Shown here in pieces: positions 31,077 to 41,019 of a stretch of DNA of 64,000 nucleotides. The stretch is from an uncultured Prevotellaceae bacterium (GTDB taxonomy: Bacteria > Bacteroidota > Bacteroidia > Bacteroidales > Bacteroidaceae), in the NCBI GenBank assembly GCA_900314715.1, contig OMWI01000006.1, positions 30,789-94,788 of the forward strand, given 5' to 3'. Position 1 is the stretch's first letter. The number at the start of each line of letters is the position of its first letter. The position numbers and the translations under genes were made by a program. Below the pieces are notes generated by a model. It was given only the letters and a program-made list of their open reading frames with translations, did not search any database and was not told the origin of the DNA.

Positions 31077-33488
31077 TCATTCTTCATTAAAAACAAGTAC
31101 GGCATCTTGCAACAATGGCGATGATACTCTGATGGTGATTTTGCCAGATTGGTCGGTGGATTGAACATAGGCAAGTAGCCGTCCTTGATAAGCTCTTTGA
31201 TGGAAATCACGCAAGTTGGATGTGTCTTGAATGTTACTGTTTTCCAACGCCAACAATCTTCCTGCTCCTGTCACCATACATGTGATGTCGTTGTCGCCAA
31301 GTTTTACCACGTTGCCTTCTTCATCTACGATTTCGATAGTGAGATGAGCCACTTCACCATTGCCTTTTAGCACTTTCTTATCTGATAGTATGCGTAAAGC
31401 GTATGGGCGACCGCTCGTTTTGATTTCGTAAGATACATGGCTCTTGGTTCCTTCTGCCTTTAGCGTACCTGCTTGATAAGGAATGTCCCAATAGAATACG
31501 CCAGTAGCAGAATCTAATTTTGCGGTTTCAGAAATAGGATTGCCATTGAGCGTGAGCGTCACCGCAGGTTCGTTTGTATAACAAACCACTCTTACTTGTT
31601 GTCCTTCGCGATAATTCCATACATCGGGAGCATCCGTAGAAACCCAATAGCCCCTTCTTCCACCATTACGTCTGCCCATCATGGGATAAGTACCGATGTA
31701 ACAAACAGGTTTGTCGCTCCATAATGAAGCCCGATACCAACCACGAGGTTTGATGAAACCACCGTAGTCAATCAAACCTGCCGAAGAACCACGAGCTGGC
31801 CATGCGCCACTCTCTCCCAAGTAATCTGCACCTGTCCAAAGGAATTGTCCGAAGATAAACGGATTGTCAGTAACGGCTTTCCAAGCAGGTAAGTCATGAC
31901 GGTTCTCAGAACCGTATATCACTCGTTTGGGATAACGTTGGTGGTCGGTTTGATAACGATCTTCCGTGTAATTATATCCCACTACATCCAAGGCGGTAGG
32001 ATAATCCGTTTCATTGCTCATTACCACACCCGCCAATGCACCAGTTACAGGTCGTGATAAGTCAACACTACGAACTGCAGCTGCCAACTTTTGTGCAATT
32101 ACTCCCAAACCTTGTGCATGAGGTTGGTTGGGTTTATATCCACCATACATGGGTTGACTGATAGAAGAACCATCAAGTATTGGGTGAGAATATGGATCAT
32201 TGGGATAATCCACCTCATTGCCAATGCTCCACAAGAAAATAGATGGGTGATTTCGGTCGCGACGCACCATATCCATCACGTCTCGTTCCATCCATTCCTT
32301 GAAGAAATCGAACGAACCATCATAACCTGGTTCACCTCTGTTCCATCCTTTTATCCACTTGCGTTTCGGAAATTCCCACTCATCGAAAGCCTCGTCTTTT
32401 ACCAACAATCCCATCTCATCACAAAGGTCATAGAGTGCGGGAGCTTGCGGATTATGACTCATCCTGATGGCATTCACGCCAATCTTCTTGAGGTTTTCCA
32501 ACCTTCGTTTCCATACATCGCGCGGAACTACGGCTCCCAAAGCACCAGCATCATGATGCAAACATACTCCTTTCACTTTCATCCATTGACCATTCAAGGC
32601 AAATCCCTTATTGGGGTCGAATTGCAAGGTTCGCAATCCTGCTCGCATCTCACTACGATCAATCTCCGTTCCGTTATGGATAAGTTTTGTCAAGATGGTA
32701 TATAGATATGGGTCATCAAGATTCCATCTATGTGGTTGTGATAGTTTCAACTTTATGGTTTTCTTTTCGGCAACTCCGATTTTACAAGAAGATTGAGCCA
32801 CTTGTTTACCGTTGGCATCAAGAATGGAGATTTCAGTAGAAAACAATCCATCATCTGTACTATCCAAATGATTTTCTGTTTGTACGTCAACTTCTATCTC
32901 TGCTTGTTTTGCATTGATTTTCAAAAGACGATAGGCAGAGCCCCATTGAGCCAGATGTGTTTTTGATGCGGAAATCATCCACACGTCACGATATATGCCA
33001 CTTCCCGTGTACCAACGAGAATCGGCATATTTACTATGATCTACTTTCACCGCCAACACGTTTTCCCCATTTATATTTAAATAAGGTGTCATGTCGTACA
33101 TGAAAGAAACATAACCATTGGGGCGTTTTCCTAACAAATGCCCATTCAGGTAAATCTCAGAACGATTATAGACACCTTCAAAATAGATATAGTGCATGGC
33201 ATCGGTATCATTGACTTTGAAATGCTTCCTATACCATGCGATTCCGCCAGGTAAATATCCCGTACACGAAGCTAAGTCGGGCGACATGATTCCTTCTATT
33301 GAATAATCGTGGGGCAAGTTGAGTTTCCTCCATCGTTGGTCGTTGAAGTCTTCCTTCCATGCATTGGCATCATCTGTTTGCATGAAGAGCCAATCGTCGT
33401 TGAATATTTGCGACTTACCAAAAGATACTTGTGCGGTGGCGTTGAAAGTGGCAATCAATGCCCAGGCGAAAATAAGTAATCGTTTCAT
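31077..33488 (-). CDS. Secreted GH2 glycosidase (beta-galactosidase type)
   Basis: 803 aa with a signal peptide (RLLIFAWALIATFNATAQ). Domain order: sugar-binding jelly roll (WLFMQTDDANAWKEDFNDQR, LPHDYSIEG, YFEGVYNRSEIYLNGHLLGK), immunoglobulin-like domain, TIM barrel (VKGVCLHHDAGALGAVVPRD, NAIRMSHNPQAPALYDLCDE), then C-terminal Ig-like domains of DUF4982 type. The acid/base Glu is in WSIGNEVDYP (about E425) and the nucleophile is in IYGSENRHD (about E528). It should remove terminal beta-galactosyl or beta-glucuronyl residues in the periplasm. No SusC/D pair is near. mntP lies upstream on the same strand, 74 nt away, with a repeat array in the gap. Confidence 0.92.
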   Translation of the reverse strand: MKRLLIFAWALIATFNATAQVSFGKSQIFNDDWLFMQTDDANAWKEDFNDQRWRKLNLPHDYSIEGIMSPDLASCTGYLPGGIAWYRKHFKVNDTDAMHYIYFEGVYNRSEIYLNGHLLGKRPNGYVSFMYDMTPYLNINGENVLAVKVDHSKYADSRWYTGSGIYRDVWMISASKTHLAQWGSAYRLLKINAKQAEIEVDVQTENHLDSTDDGLFSTEISILDANGKQVAQSSCKIGVAEKKTIKLKLSQPHRWNLDDPYLYTILTKLIHNGTEIDRSEMRAGLRTLQFDPNKGFALNGQWMKVKGVCLHHDAGALGAVVPRDVWKRRLENLKKIGVNAIRMSHNPQAPALYDLCDEMGLLVKDEAFDEWEFPKRKWIKGWNRGEPGYDGSFDFFKEWMERDVMDMVRRDRNHPSIFLWSIGNEVDYPNDPYSHPILDGSSISQPMYGGYKPNQPHAQGLGVIAQKLAAAVRSVDLSRPVTGALAGVVMSNETDYPTALDVVGYNYTEDRYQTDHQRYPKRVIYGSENRHDLPAWKAVTDNPFIFGQFLWTGADYLGESGAWPARGSSAGLIDYGGFIKPRGWYRASLWSDKPVCYIGTYPMMGRRNGGRRGYWVSTDAPDVWNYREGQQVRVVCYTNEPAVTLTLNGNPISETAKLDSATGVFYWDIPYQAGTLKAEGTKSHVSYEIKTSGRPYALRILSDKKVLKGNGEVAHLTIEIVDEEGNVVKLGDNDITCMVTGAGRLLALENSNIQDTSNLRDFHQRAYQGRLLAYVQSTDQSGKITIRVSSPLLQDAVLVFNEE

Positions 33489-33513
33489 GATATGAGTATT
33501 TGGGGTTATTAAT

Positions 33514-33568
33514 GACTTTAAGGTCTCTAAGGTCTCTAAGGTCCTTAGGGTCTCTAAAGACTTTAGAG
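33514..33568. repeat. 9-bp word array (TCTCTAAGG)
   Basis: About five 9-bp words of the type TCTCTAAGG / TCCTTAGGG, ending in the palindrome CTCTAAAGACTTTAGAG. The array fills the mntP-GH2 gap and includes the mntP stop codon. The same words in the other orientation occur in frame in dsbD (48373-48428). Confidence 0.8.
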
Positions 33569-34141
33569 AAAGAGATGAGTGTATAGTATTTTTATGCCAA
33601 TCAAGATGAGGATGATTCCTCCCAATAGCTCAGGTTTCAGTCTTTTACTGATACCTTTGCCAAAGCCAATGCCGAGGAAATGTCCGACAATGGCAAAGAG
33701 AAAGGATGCGCAGAAGATGATAAACAAGGGAAGGGCCATGCTACTGAATGCATGATAATAATTCATACAAGCAAAAGAGATGCCTACAGCCAAGGCATCT
33801 ATACTGGTGGCTATTGCCAAAGACAATTGCGTGAAGGTGTTGGAAGGGTTGAAATGATGCTCTTCTTCGGGTAGAAAAGACTCGCGAATCATCCTACCAC
33901 CAATAAACGCCAATAAGCCGAAAGCAATCCAATGGTCGAATGCCTCGATGTATGAGGAAAGATACCTAAATCCCAACCATCCGATGAGTGGCATCATGGC
34001 TTGGAAGAAACCAAACAAGAAAGCTATGCGAAGTATGGTGCCCCATTGAGTTTGACGCATAATCACCCCACTTACGATAGAAACCGCAAAGCAATCCATA
34101 GCCAACGCTATTGCTAAGAGTATAACATCTAATAGGCTCAT
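33563..34141 (-). CDS. mntP: Manganese efflux pump MntP
   Basis: 192 aa, six hydrophobic helices. The two family signatures are LAIALAMDCFAVSIVSGV near the N-terminus and LSLAIATSIDALAVGISFAC after the central charged loop, with the conserved Asp in each (AMDCF, SIDAL) and FGFFQAMMPLIGWLGF between. MntP exports Mn2+ across the inner membrane. The -7 box lies 36 nt upstream and leaves too short a leader for a yybP-ykoY manganese riboswitch. GH2 follows on the same strand behind the 9-bp array. Confidence 0.93.
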   Translation of the reverse strand: MSLLDVILLAIALAMDCFAVSIVSGVIMRQTQWGTILRIAFLFGFFQAMMPLIGWLGFRYLSSYIEAFDHWIAFGLLAFIGGRMIRESFLPEEEHHFNPSNTFTQLSLAIATSIDALAVGISFACMNYYHAFSSMALPLFIIFCASFLFAIVGHFLGIGFGKGISKRLKPELLGGIILILIGIKILYTHLFL

Positions 34142-34177
34142 ATCATTACTTATCGGTAGAGGGATTTAGATTCTGTT

Positions 34178-34186
34178 GCAAAGATA
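34178..34186 (-). promoter_or_regulatory. -7 box for mntP
   Basis: Reverse strand TATCTTTGC. Confidence 0.65.
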
Positions 34187-34255
34187 GACATTTAAAATGA
34201 AATAATGTTGATTCTTTTCAAAAAAACATCATATTCGTGTTTATAACTCTCATGA

Positions 34256-34283
34256 TTACACATTTTGTGTTACACATTTTGTG
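34256..34283. repeat. Perfect 14-bp tandem duplication at a -33 region
   Basis: TTACACATTTTGTG occurs twice without a gap (34256-34269, 34270-34283). The second copy contains the TTTTG that sits 20 nt before the -7 box of the ATPase gene. Confidence 0.8.
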
Positions 34284-34301
34284 GAATTAAAAAAATAGTA
34301 G

Positions 34302-34310
34302 TATATTTGC
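34302..34310 (+). promoter_or_regulatory. -7 box for the AAA ATPase gene
   Basis: TATATTTGC, with TTTTG at 34277-34281 as -33. Confidence 0.7.
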
Positions 34311-34335
34311 ATCAGAAATAGGACACTTTAAAGCT

Positions 34336-35463
34336 ATGGAGAATCCATTTACGATTAAGTCGTATGAGTCAAAGCAACAGTTTTGCGACCGAGAAGAAGA
34401 ATTGGATTTAATGTTACGCAACTGCTTAAACAAGACAGACATGACGCTTATTTCCCAGCGTCGTATGGGAAAAACGGGCTTGATACTGCGTTTGTTTGAT
34501 GAATTGAAAGATACGGCTCCCGATATTCATACCATCTATTTAGATATTTTTGCGTCACGCAATATCGATGACTTCATTAAGTTGATGGCAGAAGCAGCCA
34601 TGAAATCGTTTCAACCCAAAACGTCTATGGGTGAAAAGTTGCTGACATTTATCAAATCCTTGCGCCCACAACTATCGTTCGACGTTATCACGGGTGAACC
34701 TCAGTTGCAAATAGTCTATCAAACAGCCCATGAAAAAGAATACACGTTGCGTGGGTTATTTGATTTCTTGGATAGTCAAGGTGAACAAATTGTAATTGCC
34801 ATTGACGAGTTCCAACAAATTCGCGACTATCCCGAACAGAACATGGAAGCTTTGTTGCGTACCTATATACAGCAGATGCACAATCTGACATTTATCTTCT
34901 GTGGTAGCAAAAAACATCTGATGGCTGACATTTTTGCCAATGAAAAGAAACCTTTCTATAGTAGTACGGTTTTTATTTCGCTCGACAAGATTCCTGAGAC
35001 ATCCTATTCAGCATTCATAGTTAGGTTGTTCAACGAACGTCAAAGAAGTATTTCCGATGAGGCTTTGCGATTCATTTTAGATTGGACACTTCGTCATACT
35101 TATTACACTCAGCAACTCTGTCATACCATTTATGCCAATGGAAGTACAGACATAACCCTTGACGATGTAAAGATAGCATGTAATCAGTTGATGAAACAAG
35201 GTGAAGCTGTGTATTTGCAATATCGCCAGATGCTAACAGATAAACAATGGAACTTCCTGATAGCTGTGGCAAAGGAAGGAAATGTTCGTCAAATTACAGC
35301 AAGTGCTTTTCTCAAGAAACATAAAATAGGTACACCTTCCGTATCACGAAGGATAGCTGATGCACTTTGCGATAAGGGATTGCTAAATGATGAAACAGAC
35401 ATGAACGGCACTACTTATTCCGTTAGTGATGTATTCCTCTCACGATGGATGGAACGGTTATAG
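34336..35463 (+). CDS. Archaeal-type (PF01637) STAND/AAA ATPase with winged helix
   Basis: 375 aa. N-terminal FCDREEELDLMLRNCLNKTD, P-loop SQRRMGKTGLI near residue 41, Walker B VIAIDEFQQIRDYPEQN, sensor region TFIFCGSKKHLMADIF with FYSSTVFISLDKIP. The C-terminal part is a helical lid (ILDWTLRHTYYTQQLCHTIY) and a winged helix (GTPSVSRRIADALCDKGLLN). Such stand-alone ATPases are numerous in Bacteroidetes; role unknown, possibly signalling or DNA-linked. It is monocistronic, with a doubled 14-bp direct repeat at its -33 region suggesting a regulator site. Confidence 0.88.
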   Translation: MENPFTIKSYESKQQFCDREEELDLMLRNCLNKTDMTLISQRRMGKTGLILRLFDELKDTAPDIHTIYLDIFASRNIDDFIKLMAEAAMKSFQPKTSMGEKLLTFIKSLRPQLSFDVITGEPQLQIVYQTAHEKEYTLRGLFDFLDSQGEQIVIAIDEFQQIRDYPEQNMEALLRTYIQQMHNLTFIFCGSKKHLMADIFANEKKPFYSSTVFISLDKIPETSYSAFIVRLFNERQRSISDEALRFILDWTLRHTYYTQQLCHTIYANGSTDITLDDVKIACNQLMKQGEAVYLQYRQMLTDKQWNFLIAVAKEGNVRQITASAFLKKHKIGTPSVSRRIADALCDKGLLNDETDMNGTTYSVSDVFLSRWMERL

Positions 35464-35529
35464 ACGGTGATAGATAGAATATAGATTTTTAATTACCTTT
35501 TTCGATAAAAACTACTAATTGATAATAAT

Positions 35530-38500
35530 ATGAATACAAGACGATTTTTGACGTTTATTATGAGTGTTGTTCTTGCAATGACGCAAGTTCATGCACAAAC
35601 AGATGTGACTTCCAGTATCGTAAATCCGAATTTTGATGGATTGAGTTTTGCGGGTTGGCAACAACAGGGAATGCAATGCCAAACGAACAACGACTTTTCG
35701 GGAAAAGCTAACTATGCCTACGTAGAGAAATGGGTTACGAATACGACCAACTTGCCCGATACTTATATCAAACAAAAGATTACGGGATTGATAAAGGGAA
35801 GATATACGCTTACCGTTGCCGCTCAACACATCAAGCAAGGAAGTAGCACGGCCGTAAGTGGAGGGTGTATCTTTGCCGATTGGGAAGAGACAACGGTTAC
35901 TTCTGCAAAAGACTATACGTTGACCTTTGACGTGTTGACCGATGACGTAACCATAGGCTTTAAGGTGGAGAATGCCACGGGTAACTGGATGGCTTGCGAT
36001 AATTTCCGCCTTTCGCGCATCAGCACCAATGTCACTTATATGCGTGAGGGATTGAGCAATCTTGTTTCAAAGGCAAACACATTAGTTTCGCAATCCATGG
36101 ATGCTACGGTGAAGAGTACATTGAATAGTGCCATTTCCAATGCCAACCGATACACATCGAATGGAACATCCACTAATGTTCAGTCGGCAGCAGCTACATT
36201 GAAATCTGCTATGTTGGCGGCTGAGCGTAGTATCTTTGCCACAAAGACATCAACGTCGGGTACTGTTCCAACGGTAATCACGAATAAGAAATATGCACGA
36301 GGCGCAACGATGATATTCGGACGATCAACGATTTCATCATCAAGTTCCATCTTGGAACAAGGTTTTTGCTATAGTACCACCAATGCAACACCTACCGTAG
36401 CCGACGAGCGTTCTACGAGATACGTGGAGAATGGTGGTAGAATCTATTGTTTGGATAATCTTTCACCTTCCACCTTATATTATATACGCGCGTATGCTGT
36501 TACAACAGGTTATAAGGTTGGTTATGGAGATGTGATAAAGGTATATACCTTGCCCAAGGGAAACATTACATACAGTTACGACAATGCGGGCGATGATGCA
36601 CAAAATGCTCGAATCTCACAATCGGTATCTGGAGGAATGGAATACTGGAATAACTTAACGAGCATTAGCGGTTTCAATCTCAGTGCGCATTATGTCTATG
36701 GAGCAGGAGCAGGCAGTGGAACGGCAGATTGTTCGTATGGCGGATGGATGCGAGTAAGTCAGACAGAGTCTTATCAACAGACAGGAACTATCTTACACGA
36801 AGCGGGTCATGGCATTGGTGTGGGAACTCATGGTACTTATTCTGGAGATATCCGTTCGGAAAATACAAGGGGCATTTGGTATGGTAAACGAGCCACACGT
36901 TTCTTGCAATTCTGGGATAATAGTGAGAACGTAAGACTAACTGGCGATAATACACACCTATGGGCAACTGGAGCGGCACAAAGTTTATCATATACAATCA
37001 ACGGTGCACATGAAGATGCCCATACCGATGCTTCCTATTATGGCAATTCCCTATTGATGCAAGCGATTGTTGAGGACGGTCTTGCTCCTGTCAGTGGAAA
37101 CTTGCAAGGCTTGGCTTATACATTTGAACATGAAGACAACAAAGCCTACTTCATCCGTAACACTGATGCGAACTATGGACTGAAGACTTCCTATCTTGTA
37201 GATAACAATGGAACATTACAATTGAAGGCCCTTTCCATTGCTGAGGCAAACACGTCTTCCAACAATGCCATGTGGAACATCACCTTCAATCCCACGACAC
37301 AAACGTATCGCATCAAGAATCAAACCACGGGACGTTATATCTATTACGCTTCCGACAATGCGAACAATGGTTTTAAGGAAACAACGTCCACTTCCAATGA
37401 AATAAACTTACGTCTCCAATTGTCATTCGTTGACGTGGTATTGGGACAAGGTTCATCGGCATTGACTCTTGATTGCTATCATCTTATGCGAGCCACTTCC
37501 ACTCCTTCACCACAAGCAATGTGCGCGAAGAGTGCAACAATGACAGGTTCTACATCATTCAGCAACACCAATGCAGCTACAGCCCAGCGATGGATTATCA
37601 CCGATGCTGACGGATTGGAAGATATAGACAACGCTATCAGACAGGGTGAGAAATACAATCTTGATAATCTCATTGCTGCCATTCGTAATCTTGCGACGAA
37701 GTCTCATTCGGAAGATGTTTCGGGAGCAAATTCTACATTGGAAAACAAACTACAAGAAATAGAGGCAGCTGAAGCTACGGCTGATGCATCTACTATTGTT
37801 ACTCTTGAGGGCGAAGCAAAAGCGGCTCTTATGACATTCATGCAAAACACCACACCTATTGGTTCTCCGTATGACATTACTTTCCTCATCAAGAATGCAG
37901 GAATGGACGATACTGAGGGATGGAGTGGCACGATGCCAACCATTAGCTATTCTTGTGGCGAGTATTTCCAAAAGACTTTCGATGTATATCAAACTATCAC
38001 AGGTGCTCCTGCTGGTCGGTATGTTTTCAAACTCCAAGGCTACCAACGTCCTGGAACATCCGCGGATACATACAATGACTATGTGGCTGGTACCAACAAT
38101 TTCCCCATTACCACGCAAGTGTATTTGGGAACTAATTACGCATTGGTCAACCATATCGGTAAGGAAGCCCAGACAACCAAGGTGGGTGTAGGCACAGAGA
38201 CGGAAGTGGGCAGTTCACCTGTCAAGTATATACCCAACACCATGCAGTCCGCAGCTGCCTATTTCAACAAGGGACTTTATGATAATAGCGTGGAGACAAC
38301 ACTCACCAGCAACAACCAAACATTGCAATTCGGTATTCGAGGAGCATCATACGTATCGAGTGATTGGACTATCTTCGACAACTTCCGTTTGTATTACTAC
38401 GGTGGAGAAAGTATATCACAAGACCCCGCAGCTGACTTGACAGAATACTTCGATATTACTAACGCTATGGCTCCTTATCTCTGCACGGGTAGTTTAAAAG

Positions 38501-39570
38501 ATTGGACCAACAATGGCATGTACACCAATTATCGCAATGGTGGTGCGCCATATACTAATACTGCTGATGGTGCACGAGTTGACTTCCCCTTCATAGAAAG
38601 ATGGATAAGCAGCGGGAATACACTCGCCAATACGAAGATAGAGCAGACCATTCGTGAGTTGCCTAATGGCACGTACTATATCCGTGGTTCGTTTATTGCT
38701 TGTCAACAAGCCAATAGTAGTTCAGATGTATCTGGTGTAACCTTCTATGCCGGTGATAAAGAGATGACGATTGCAACTGCCAACGGAACGCCCGAACGTT
38801 ATTCGATAAAGGTAGAGGTAACAGATGGCACGTTGACATACGGATTGAAGACCGTCTCAACAAATGTCAATTGGATTGCAATGGATAATTTCTCGCTTCT
38901 TTTTGCTGGAACGGAGGATGAATACTATGCTTTGGCAACCAACGAGAATCCTGTTCGTGTACCTATTTCAAATGCTACGTTTGACAAATGGAACATTGAT
39001 GGATGGAATACGACGGGTAACTGGAGTGCCTTGGATGCTGAATACAATCACTTTAACTCACCGTTTGCGGAATGGTGGGTAAGTGCAACGGCACAAGCTG
39101 ACCGTTCCATGTCGCAAACACTATCTTTGAGAGATGGAAAGTATATGTTGCAAGCAGCCGTAGAGGCTGTTCGTCAAGATCAACCAAGTCTTTCCGTGAG
39201 TGGTGTGACGCTCCGTTTCGACGATGAGAGCATTGCTTGTCATACCGCCGACCATGCCCCTGAAGTGTTCCAAGTAAGCAAGACGGTAGAGGCTGGCAAT
39301 CATACCTTCGGTCTATATGTAGAATCTACCAATGCCAATTGGGTTGCCGTGGATAATTTCGTGTTGTATTACTATGGCGATTCATTCCTGATGGGAGATG
39401 TCAACAATGACGGATATGTTAACATCGCCGATGTAACGTGTATGGTGAGTTACATCTTGGGTAATACGCCTCCCGTATTTATTAGGAAAGCGGCAGATAT
39501 TAATGGCGATGACATCATCAATATATCAGATGTTACATTATTAGTGAATATTATTTTGAACAGAGAATAA
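35530..39570 (+). CDS. Large secreted multidomain protein, HEAGH protease-like core, dockerin-like C-terminus
   Basis: 1346 aa with a signal peptide ending VHAQ. Three or more galactose-binding-like beta-sandwich modules are recognisable by the recurring ends (GNWMACDNFRLSRI, DWTIFDNFRLYYYG, NWIAMDNFSLLFAG, NWVAVDNFVLYYYG). Residues about 240-350 look like a fibronectin-type segment. A catalytic-looking block follows with HEAGHGIGVGTH (H423, E424, H427), close to the metzincin motif but with the third His one residue late. Residues about 530-700 resemble a ricin-like or RICIN-type lectin region. The last 58 residues are a dockerin-type I pair of calcium loops (GDVNNDGYVNIADV, ADINGDDIINISDV). 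Probably surface-exposed and glycan- or protein-binding. First gene of a three-gene secreted set. Confidence 0.8.
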   Translation: MNTRRFLTFIMSVVLAMTQVHAQTDVTSSIVNPNFDGLSFAGWQQQGMQCQTNNDFSGKANYAYVEKWVTNTTNLPDTYIKQKITGLIKGRYTLTVAAQHIKQGSSTAVSGGCIFADWEETTVTSAKDYTLTFDVLTDDVTIGFKVENATGNWMACDNFRLSRISTNVTYMREGLSNLVSKANTLVSQSMDATVKSTLNSAISNANRYTSNGTSTNVQSAAATLKSAMLAAERSIFATKTSTSGTVPTVITNKKYARGATMIFGRSTISSSSSILEQGFCYSTTNATPTVADERSTRYVENGGRIYCLDNLSPSTLYYIRAYAVTTGYKVGYGDVIKVYTLPKGNITYSYDNAGDDAQNARISQSVSGGMEYWNNLTSISGFNLSAHYVYGAGAGSGTADCSYGGWMRVSQTESYQQTGTILHEAGHGIGVGTHGTYSGDIRSENTRGIWYGKRATRFLQFWDNSENVRLTGDNTHLWATGAAQSLSYTINGAHEDAHTDASYYGNSLLMQAIVEDGLAPVSGNLQGLAYTFEHEDNKAYFIRNTDANYGLKTSYLVDNNGTLQLKALSIAEANTSSNNAMWNITFNPTTQTYRIKNQTTGRYIYYASDNANNGFKETTSTSNEINLRLQLSFVDVVLGQGSSALTLDCYHLMRATSTPSPQAMCAKSATMTGSTSFSNTNAATAQRWIITDADGLEDIDNAIRQGEKYNLDNLIAAIRNLATKSHSEDVSGANSTLENKLQEIEAAEATADASTIVTLEGEAKAALMTFMQNTTPIGSPYDITFLIKNAGMDDTEGWSGTMPTISYSCGEYFQKTFDVYQTITGAPAGRYVFKLQGYQRPGTSADTYNDYVAGTNNFPITTQVYLGTNYALVNHIGKEAQTTKVGVGTETEVGSSPVKYIPNTMQSAAAYFNKGLYDNSVETTLTSNNQTLQFGIRGASYVSSDWTIFDNFRLYYYGGESISQDPAADLTEYFDITNAMAPYLCTGSLKDWTNNGMYTNYRNGGAPYTNTADGARVDFPFIERWISSGNTLANTKIEQTIRELPNGTYYIRGSFIACQQANSSSDVSGVTFYAGDKEMTIATANGTPERYSIKVEVTDGTLTYGLKTVSTNVNWIAMDNFSLLFAGTEDEYYALATNENPVRVPISNATFDKWNIDGWNTTGNWSALDAEYNHFNSPFAEWWVSATAQADRSMSQTLSLRDGKYMLQAAVEAVRQDQPSLSVSGVTLRFDDESIACHTADHAPEVFQVSKTVEAGNHTFGLYVESTNANWVAVDNFVLYYYGDSFLMGDVNNDGYVNIADVTCMVSYILGNTPPVFIRKAADINGDDIINISDVTLLVNIILNRE

Positions 39571-39591
39571 TCATCTATTAACTATTTTGAT

Positions 39592-40989
39592 ATGAGAAAG
39601 CTACTGACATTTATCTTTTTGTGCATGGTCGTATTGATGACAAATGCACAAATGACGTTCACGCTGAACGGATTGACGTATGCCAATTGTGCAGAGCGCA
39701 ATTCATTGGATGGTTCTACAACTATCACCGTGCCAGCAGGAACGAACTTAAACGGACTAATTACTGCTGTGCAAGTTGATGGACAAACGGTCAATGCATC
39801 ACTAATCAAGCCCAATCCCACGACGACAAACATCACGTCAGGAGAATTGGAAGTATTTGTTTACAACAACAAAGCATACGGTTTTCGTTTCGTGGAAGAC
39901 TTGTGGTTCTGTGCCGTGTTTATCTCCGACTGCCATACCAACCAAGGTAGTGGGCATGATGGAACGAGCAAGGAAGACTTAACTACTATCATGAACAACA
40001 TCTGTAACATGGGAAAGGACGGTAAGAAAAAAGTGAATTTCACCACGGAGGGTGCTACTACTATCGTTCCCAAAGCCGATATCGTATTCTGCTTGGGCGA
40101 TATCGACCAAGACAAGGGTGATGATGGAAGTGCGGGTAAACACACCAACTTCCTCAATGCTACGGCTGAGGTGTGCAAGACAGCAGGTGTTCCTTTCATC
40201 TTCATTGCTGGCAACCACGACTTATCGCCTGATTATTGGGATAATGGTACGGATAAAGGAGTGACTTGGGGATCTACTGGTGGCTCCAATGCAGATGATG
40301 AGACCATCTCTGCTATCCAAACGAATAACTCTTATTGGAATAATCAAGGCGTGTTTGATGAGAACATTTCGTATTTCATCGACAACAGTAAGAGCAGTTA
40401 TTTCCAGTCGAAGCCTTTTACGTTTAAGTTTAAGGGAGTACGTTTCTATTGCGCACATACCTATTGGTTCCAGAAGATATACAAGAAACCAGGAATTTTT
40501 TCCAGTGCTACCTATTATGCACCCGATGGTGTCATCACGGCACTTAACACCTTTGTGGAGAGTCATGCCGATGAACCCTCAGTATGGATGCAACATTATC
40601 CTTTCCTTGCTGGTAGTGACTGCAATCGTTGGTGGCTTGACCAAAACAACGTTGGCAATTACATCACCTCTTCGGACAATTCCATCTATGGATCTTCTAC
40701 ATCAGGCATTGCCCTTAACGATGCCAACTCTGCCAATACATTGAAGAAGAATCCCATCTCTACCATCATGGCGAAGGCAGCAGGTAAGGTCGATGGCAAA
40801 GTACAACACTTCTCTGGCCATTATCATCGGTTTGCCGACCTCACATACACCAATACCGTTGCTACGGATAATATGGTACGTGACTATACCGTTGCCGCTA
40901 ATGGCAATACCGACCAATCCAACAATGCTTACGTGGTACTCTTTAAGCGTGGTGAAGGAGTGAAGGAAGTCATTCAAACGAAATTCTAA
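39592..40989 (+). CDS. Secreted calcineurin-like metallophosphoesterase
   Basis: 465 aa with a signal peptide (LLTFIFLCMVVLMTNAQ). A short beta-domain (about 20-100) precedes a metallophosphoesterase fold with all metal-ligand blocks: FISDCHTNQ (D-x-H), CLGDIDQD (GD), IAGNHDLS (GNH-D), MQHYPF and FSGHYHRF (GH-x-H). It may hydrolyse phosphate esters outside the cell; the natural substrate is not evident. It lies between two dockerin-like proteins with 21- and 30-nt gaps, so the three are likely made and exported together. Confidence 0.88.
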   Translation: MRKLLTFIFLCMVVLMTNAQMTFTLNGLTYANCAERNSLDGSTTITVPAGTNLNGLITAVQVDGQTVNASLIKPNPTTTNITSGELEVFVYNNKAYGFRFVEDLWFCAVFISDCHTNQGSGHDGTSKEDLTTIMNNICNMGKDGKKKVNFTTEGATTIVPKADIVFCLGDIDQDKGDDGSAGKHTNFLNATAEVCKTAGVPFIFIAGNHDLSPDYWDNGTDKGVTWGSTGGSNADDETISAIQTNNSYWNNQGVFDENISYFIDNSKSSYFQSKPFTFKFKGVRFYCAHTYWFQKIYKKPGIFSSATYYAPDGVITALNTFVESHADEPSVWMQHYPFLAGSDCNRWWLDQNNVGNYITSSDNSIYGSSTSGIALNDANSANTLKKNPISTIMAKAAGKVDGKVQHFSGHYHRFADLTYTNTVATDNMVRDYTVAANGNTDQSNNAYVVLFKRGEGVKEVIQTKF

Positions 40990-41019
40990 TTACTAACAAA
41001 AACAGAAAGGACAACAATC

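Noticed and set aside
34142-34177. yybP-ykoY manganese riboswitch before mntP
   Set aside because: The predicted leader is under 40 nt, too short for the fold.
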